Positions 5,750 to 8,928 of a stretch of 8,928 nucleotides of DNA are shown piece by piece (within the stretch, counting starts at the first letter, position 1; the number at the start of each line of letters is the position of its first letter). Location: the NCBI GenBank assembly GCA_900554345.1, contig USHH01000080.1, forward strand, positions 1-8,928, given 5' to 3'. This DNA comes from an uncultured Bacteroidales bacterium. GTDB lineage: Bacteria; Bacteroidota; Bacteroidia; Bacteroidales; Muribaculaceae. The notes beneath the pieces are model-generated. The model was not told the DNA's origin. It ran no database searches and was given only the letters and a program-made list of their open reading frames with translations. The position numbers and the translations under genes were made by a program.

Positions 5750-6607
5750 ATGGGATATAAGATGATGAAGCCGCGCTACGGGCGCATGGCGATCTACATA
5801 CTGCTGCTTGGAGGCGTGGCTCTGCTGATGGGCGGCCTGCGCAGCTGCCGGCAGAAGGCGCTCCCGGCCCTGGAACAGGGAGGCTCGCAGGGCGACACAA
5901 TCGACGCCGGCATCATCTACGGCCCGCTGAGCTACTATCTCTACGACGACACGCTCGGCGGCATCAACTACGACATGCTCCGGCAGATGGGCAGAGCCCT
6001 CGACCGCCCGGTGAGGTTCTGGCCTGTGGTCAACATCGAGGAGGGGCTCCAGCGCCTGGCGCAAGGCAGATTCGCCATCCTCGCCTCGCTCCCCTCCGAC
6101 CGTCAGCTAAAGAAGCATTTCATACCCACTCACAGCATATATCTCGACCGACTGGTGCTCGTGCAGCTGCCGCAGGCCGACGGCACACTCCGCGCCACAT
6201 CGGCGCTCCACCTCGCCGGCGACACGGTGCACATCCCCGAGTCGTCGCCGGCCGCCGAGCGGCTGCTCAACCTCTCGCAGGAGATCGGCGAGCATGTGGA
6301 GGTGAAGGAGGAGAAGGGGCTCTCCGAGGAATACCTCTGCATCAAGGTTGCGAAGGGTGAGATACGCTATGCTGTGGTAGGCGAGAAGACGGCGCTGGCG
6401 ATGCAGGAGCGTTATCCGCAGCTCAACATCGACAATCCCATGAGCTTCACGCAGTTTCAGGTGTGGGTGCTCAACCGGCGCGACACCACCCTCCGGCATG
6501 ATATCGACACCTGGCTTGACAGCTACGAAGGCTCCGAAGGCTACCGGAAGATGCTGGAGCGCTATGGCGCTTTCGGCGCGGGCGCTTCGCGCAAGAGTCA
6601 AGAGTGA
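5750..6607 (+). CDS. Membrane- or lipid-anchored solute-binding protein (SBP_bac_3 / MltF N-terminal type)
   Basis: The protein has 285 residues. A single hydrophobic segment (14-30, AIYILLLGGVALLMGGL) is followed by RSC at 31-33. This is either an N-terminal anchor or, less typically because of Arg at -2, a lipobox with C33 as the lipidated residue. Residues about 50-275 look like a family-3 periplasmic binding domain: GPLSYYLYDDTLGGINYDMLRQMGRAL (58-84), GLQRLAQGRFAILASLPSDRQLKKHFIPT (99-127) and VVGEKTALAM (209-218) mirror the two-lobed fold. The lytic transglycosylase domain of full MltF is absent, so no peptidoglycan cleavage is expected. The ligand is unknown. ATG 5762 or 5765 are alternative starts giving a shorter, more basic signal (MMKPRYGR). 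The last residues, RKSQE, and the stop lie in a heptamer repeat tract, so the natural C-terminus may have been altered. Confidence 0.75.
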   Translation: MGYKMMKPRYGRMAIYILLLGGVALLMGGLRSCRQKALPALEQGGSQGDTIDAGIIYGPLSYYLYDDTLGGINYDMLRQMGRALDRPVRFWPVVNIEEGLQRLAQGRFAILASLPSDRQLKKHFIPTHSIYLDRLVLVQLPQADGTLRATSALHLAGDTVHIPESSPAAERLLNLSQEIGEHVEVKEEKGLSEEYLCIKVAKGEIRYAVVGEKTALAMQERYPQLNIDNPMSFTQFQVWVLNRRDTTLRHDIDTWLDSYEGSEGYRKMLERYGAFGAGASRKSQE

Positions 6608-6669
6608 AGAGTCAAGAGGCAAGAGTGAAGAGTCAAGAGGCAAGAGTGAAGAGTCAAGGGTGAAGGGTG
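6593..6669 (+). repeat. Tandem heptamer tract, 11 copies
   Basis: Eleven consecutive 7-mers of the form AAGAGTC, AAGAGTG, AAGAGGC or AAGGGTG run without gaps. A higher-order 21-nt unit (AAGAGTG-AAGAGTC-AAGAGGC) is present twice exactly (6600-6620, 6621-6641) and a third time in part (6642-6655). The tract starts inside the 3' end of the binding-protein gene, supplies its TGA (6605-6607) and ends one base before the second, 9-mer tract. On the + strand it is almost free of pyrimidine runs. Slipped-strand mispairing would change the copy number. Confidence 0.9.
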
Positions 6670-6679
6670 AAGATAATTC

Positions 6680-6724
6680 GGGATTATCGGGATAACCGGG
6701 ATTATCAGGATTATCGGGATAATC
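6680..6724 (+). repeat. Tandem 9-mer tract, 5 copies, with a perfect hairpin
   Basis: Five 9-mers follow each other: GGGATTATC, GGGATAACC, GGGATTATC, AGGATTATC, GGGATAATC. A degenerate sixth, AGATAATTC, precedes them at 6671-6679. The third copy with its two leading C (6696-6706) is the exact reverse complement of 6718-6728, giving an 11-bp hairpin with an 11-nt loop; the first copy (6679-6688) can compete for the same right arm with 10 pairs. Translated in frame it gives an RDY/RDN/QDY triplet repeat. No T-run follows. The tract sits 25 nt before the ATG at 6754, so it forms the leader of the next gene. Confidence 0.85.
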
Positions 6725-6753
6725 CCGGAATCCAACTAAAGATCAATCAAGCT

Positions 6754-8139
6754 ATGAAAAGAGTCACATCCATATTCCGGTGCCTGGGCGCCGCCGTCAT
6801 CGCCGCTGCCGCGGCTTCATCCGCCGTAGGACAGACTCGGACGGCGTATCCGTATAAGGCACCGGTGAATGGGGAAATCGCCGTTGTGGCCACCGGGGTG
6901 CTACGCGACCGGCAGCCCCTCGCCTCCGACACCCTGATGCAGCAGGTGGCCGACTGCGGCTTCAATATGGTGTCATTAGTAGGCACCATCGACATTCCGA
7001 AGCGCCTCGATGAATTCAAGCGGTCGCTCGCAAACGCCCGTGAGGCAGGACTCGGCGTGCTGGCCGCAAACTATTTCTGGAACCTCAACGGTCACGATCC
7101 GAAAGCGGGAACCATGTGGGCTAAGAAATATCTCGATGAGTTTCGCGACGACCCGACAATCGTGGCGTGGCAGCTGAAAGACGAGCCGAACTACGACCAG
7201 CTCACCGACACGACCGACGGCTACAACCTTCAGACCATCTACAACTATATCCGCGACAACGACCCGCTCCACCGTCCTATACAGGTGAATCTCGTCGGAA
7301 GCCCCGAGAATGTCTTCATGCTCGGCCACAGCTACGACGAGTTTCTGTCGGCTTTCCAAAGCAACTTCCGCCCTACCCTCTGGAGCTTCGACCATTATCC
7401 CATCACACGTAGGATCAAGGGCACCACACTGCCGGCCATCCCCGACGAGACGGGGCCCGTCAATGTCGGCTATCAGACCTTCTACGAGGACCTCGCCACC
7501 TACAACCGGCTCTCGGAGCGCGGCGGCGGCGCCTTCTGGATGTATCTCCAGAGCATGGAATACCTCGTAGGCCACTACCTTCGCCCGGCCGCCACGGTGC
7601 CCTACCTCTCCTTCCAGGCCTTCTCCGCCCTGGCCTACGGCGCACAGGGGATACTCTACTGGACCTACCGCAACCGTCCCGACACCAAAAGCGAACAGTA
7701 TGGCCAGGCACTGATCGACCTCGACGGGGAGATGACACCGTCGTGGGACGCCGCAAAGACCGTCAACCACCGCATACGGCGCTACAACGAGGTGTTTGCC
7801 GGCAGCCGGCTCATGGAGGCCACCCATGTCGGCGAGATCTATCCCGGCTGCCCGGTGATGAAGAAGCGCATCGGGCCACTGCTTCGCGCCCGAACCGAAA
7901 AGGGCGGAAAAGGGATGCTGCTGACACGCCTGCGCAACGGCGACCGTGAATTCCTGGTCATAGTGAGCCACGACGTGACGGAAGCCCAGCAGATCATCCT
8001 GACATTTAAGGAAGGATATAAGATACAGGAACTTACCCCCGCCGACTGCGGCGACGGAAAATCCGGCGGAAAGGTCGACACCTCGCGGCCGGTGAGGCGC
8101 CTGCTCCCTCCGGGAGGAGTATGTATATTTGAAATCTGA
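6754..8139 (+). CDS. Secreted TIM-barrel glycoside-hydrolase-like protein
   Basis: Starting at ATG 6754 the protein has 461 residues and a proper signal peptide (MKRVTSIFRCLGAAVIAAAAASSAVGQ, cleavage near 25-27). An upstream GTG at 6667 would only add 29 residues encoded by repeat DNA and bury the signal peptide. Residues about 40-345 look like a clan GH-A barrel: NMVSLVG (71-77, beta strand), LKDEPNYD (141-148) with Glu144 in the place of the acid/base residue after strand 4, LWSFDHYP (209-216), FWMYLQSMEY (261-270, a possible nucleophile-bearing strand 7) and GILYWTYRN (299-307, strand 8). Residues about 385-461 resemble a C-terminal beta-sandwich ending PPGGVCIFEI. I cannot name the GH family; resemblance is to GH42- or agarase-like and uncharacterised gut Bacteroidetes enzymes. 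A polysaccharide or glycoside substrate is inferred. No SusC/D pair is in view. Confidence 0.65.
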   Translation: MKRVTSIFRCLGAAVIAAAAASSAVGQTRTAYPYKAPVNGEIAVVATGVLRDRQPLASDTLMQQVADCGFNMVSLVGTIDIPKRLDEFKRSLANAREAGLGVLAANYFWNLNGHDPKAGTMWAKKYLDEFRDDPTIVAWQLKDEPNYDQLTDTTDGYNLQTIYNYIRDNDPLHRPIQVNLVGSPENVFMLGHSYDEFLSAFQSNFRPTLWSFDHYPITRRIKGTTLPAIPDETGPVNVGYQTFYEDLATYNRLSERGGGAFWMYLQSMEYLVGHYLRPAATVPYLSFQAFSALAYGAQGILYWTYRNRPDTKSEQYGQALIDLDGEMTPSWDAAKTVNHRIRRYNEVFAGSRLMEATHVGEIYPGCPVMKKRIGPLLRARTEKGGKGMLLTRLRNGDREFLVIVSHDVTEAQQIILTFKEGYKIQELTPADCGDGKSGGKVDTSRPVRRLLPPGGVCIFEI

Positions 8140-8143
8140 TGCA

Positions 8144-8171
8144 ATAAGGCAAAAAACTTATATTTTATTTT
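8144..8171 (+). terminator. Weak terminator-like hairpin after the glycoside-hydrolase-like gene
   Basis: ATAAG (8144-8148) pairs with CTTAT (8157-8161) around an A-rich 8-nt loop and is followed by ATTTTATTTT (8162-8171). The stem is short and AT-rich, so termination would be inefficient. It lies just 5 nt after the stop codon and partly overlaps the TetR promoter. Confidence 0.25.
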
Positions 8172-8199
8172 CAGTTTTGCGGCATTTTATATAATTTTG
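8168..8199 (+). promoter_or_regulatory. Bacteroidetes-type promoter of the TetR-family gene
   Basis: The -7 box TAATTTTG (8192-8199) fits TAnnTTTG exactly, and TTTTC (8168-8172) lies 19 bp upstream as an imperfect -33 box. A closer TTTG at 8176-8179 is only 12 bp away and so unlikely. Transcription would start near 8206, leaving an untranslated leader of about 19 nt before ATG 8225. No clear palindrome for TetR binding was found here. Confidence 0.6.
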
Positions 8200-8224
8200 C
8201 GCTCAAACCGAACAGCGTGAAACG

Positions 8225-8872
8225 ATGACCAAAGACGACATGACCCCGCAAGACTACGAGACGCTGCTCTCCAGGATCATCCCGGAGATGGCGGCCCACG
8301 GCCTGAAAGCCACCACCATGGACATGGTGGCCTCGCGCCTTCAGATGTCGAAGCGGACCCTCTATGAGATATTCGGAAGCAAAAACGGGATGGTGGCGGA
8401 GATCATACGCTACATCTTCGATGAGCACCGCAAGCGTGCCGAGGCCGCTTTCAAGGAGGCCGACAACGTATTGCTGGCCTTTATGAAGATCTATCAGCTG
8501 CAGCGCGACTTCATGAGCAAGACGGATGTGGCGTTTTTCCGCGACCTCGACAAGATCATGGACCTTAAGAAGGAATACCGCTGTAACCGCGAGCGGCGCA
8601 TCGGCGAGCTTGAGAACGTGCTCCGGCTCGGCATCCAGCAGGGGGTGGTGGACCCCAACGTCAACATCCGCGCCTATCTGGCCCTCTTCGAGGTGCAGAT
8701 GGAGTCGCTGAAGCGCATGGAGGAATTCTTCCCGGCCGACATCACGCTGATCGACGCCCTCGACACCGTGTCGCACTCCTTCCTGCGCAGCATAGCGTCG
8801 CGCAAGGGACTCGACATGCTCGACGAATGGGAGCACAGGAGAGAGGCATCAGACGAAGACAATACCCTTTGA
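8225..8872 (+). CDS. TetR/AcrR-family transcriptional regulator
   Basis: The protein has 215 residues, a normal TetR length. Residues about 10-60 form the TetR_N DNA-binding domain: LLSRIIPEMAAHGLKATTMDMVASRLQMSKRTLYEIFGSKNGMVAEII is the usual helix-turn-helix, with RTLYEIFGSKNGM (44-56) as the recognition helix and the start of helix 4. Residues about 60-205 are helical and should form the dimerising ligand-binding domain; the ligand cannot be read from sequence. TetR proteins usually repress neighbouring export or metabolism genes. The next gene begins only 30 nt downstream on the same strand, so the regulator may lead and autoregulate that operon, an arrangement common for TetR-controlled efflux systems in Bacteroidetes; that target is inference. 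ATG 8240 is a less likely alternative start. Confidence 0.85.
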   Translation: MTKDDMTPQDYETLLSRIIPEMAAHGLKATTMDMVASRLQMSKRTLYEIFGSKNGMVAEIIRYIFDEHRKRAEAAFKEADNVLLAFMKIYQLQRDFMSKTDVAFFRDLDKIMDLKKEYRCNRERRIGELENVLRLGIQQGVVDPNVNIRAYLALFEVQMESLKRMEEFFPADITLIDALDTVSHSFLRSIASRKGLDMLDEWEHRREASDEDNTL

Positions 8873-8902
8873 CACCACATCAGACAAGACATAAGAAACA
8901 AG

Positions 8903-8928
8903 ATGGCAATCAGACACACAATCCAGGC
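8903..8928 (+). CDS. Start of an unidentified gene, cut by the window end
   Basis: An ATG at 8903 opens a frame reading MAIRHTIQ before the window ends. It lies 30 nt after the TetR stop, on the same strand, with an A-rich upstream stretch (8885-8901) typical of Bacteroidetes translation starts. The basic residue followed by an uncharged stretch would suit the beginning of a signal peptide, but eight residues are too few to name a product. Confidence 0.45.

Noticed and set aside
5776..5850. Firm lipoprotein call for the binding protein
   Set aside because: The residues before Cys33 are L-R-S. Arg at -2 is unusual for a lipobox, so an uncleaved membrane anchor is equally likely.
6593..6728. 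Repeat tracts considered as a CRISPR array
   Set aside because: The units are 7 and 9 nt, directly adjacent with no unique spacers, and there are no cas genes nearby. They are simple tandem repeats.
6976..7971. Long - strand open frame of 331 codons opposite the glycoside-hydrolase-like gene
   Set aside because: It lies entirely within a GC-rich coding region whose + frame has a signal peptide and catalytic motifs. The translated - strand is Val/Ala/Glu-rich without domain features, as expected for a shadow frame.
8171..8836. - strand open frame of 221 codons opposite the TetR gene
   Set aside because: It is fully antisense to a clear TetR protein, has a His/Leu/Val-rich composition and no recognisable domain; a shadow of GC-rich codons.

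Overview
The window looks like chromosomal DNA of a gut Bacteroidales, most likely Muribaculaceae or a close relative; the family assignment is inference. Supporting signs are Bacteroidetes-type promoters (TTTG, about 20 bp, TAnnTTTG), almost no Shine-Dalgarno sequences, a Porin_10-type outer-membrane protein, and a BspA-like leucine-rich-repeat protein with a C-terminal sorting-like tail. All supported genes are on the + strand. The left part (to about 3400) is visibly poorer in G+C and uses more mixed codons than the GC-rich right part, so the left part is probably accessory DNA.

Left part. A promoter (109-140) with a near-perfect 26-bp palindrome at the expected transcription start (143-168) drives a two-gene toxin-antitoxin operon. 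It consists of a HigB/RelE-type mRNA interferase (187-525) overlapping by 11 nt a HigA-type antitoxin whose C-terminal half is an ImmA/IrrE-like zincin (515-1471). The zincin ends almost immediately after its last putative zinc ligand. A gene-poor stretch follows, holding a long RNA-type hairpin (1576-1626), a promoter-like box (1745-1752) and a small reading frame split by one TAA (1794-1949). A secreted BspA-like LRR protein (1959-3398) comes next, and the block closes with a canonical intrinsic terminator (3570-3607).

Right part. A large outer-membrane porin (3637-5667) is followed by a membrane-anchored or lipid-anchored periplasmic solute-binding (SBP_bac_3/MltF-like) protein (5750-6607). 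They are separated by a short hairpin that resembles a dispersed repeat. The 3' end of the binding-protein gene runs into 11 tandem heptamers (6593-6669), followed directly by five tandem 9-mers (6680-6724) that can form a perfect 11-bp hairpin. Next is a secreted TIM-barrel glycoside-hydrolase-like protein (corrected start 6754, to 8139). A TetR-family regulator with its own promoter (8225-8872) and the first codons of another gene (8903 on) close the window; the regulator probably controls that downstream gene or operon.

Functionally, the right half reads as cell-envelope and nutrient-acquisition genes: a porin, a periplasmic binding protein, a secreted carbohydrate-active enzyme and a TetR-controlled locus. 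The left half is an accessory stability or stress module plus a surface LRR protein. The most unusual items are the toxin/antitoxin-protease pair, the split small ORF in the BspA leader, and the back-to-back 7-mer and 9-mer repeat tracts.
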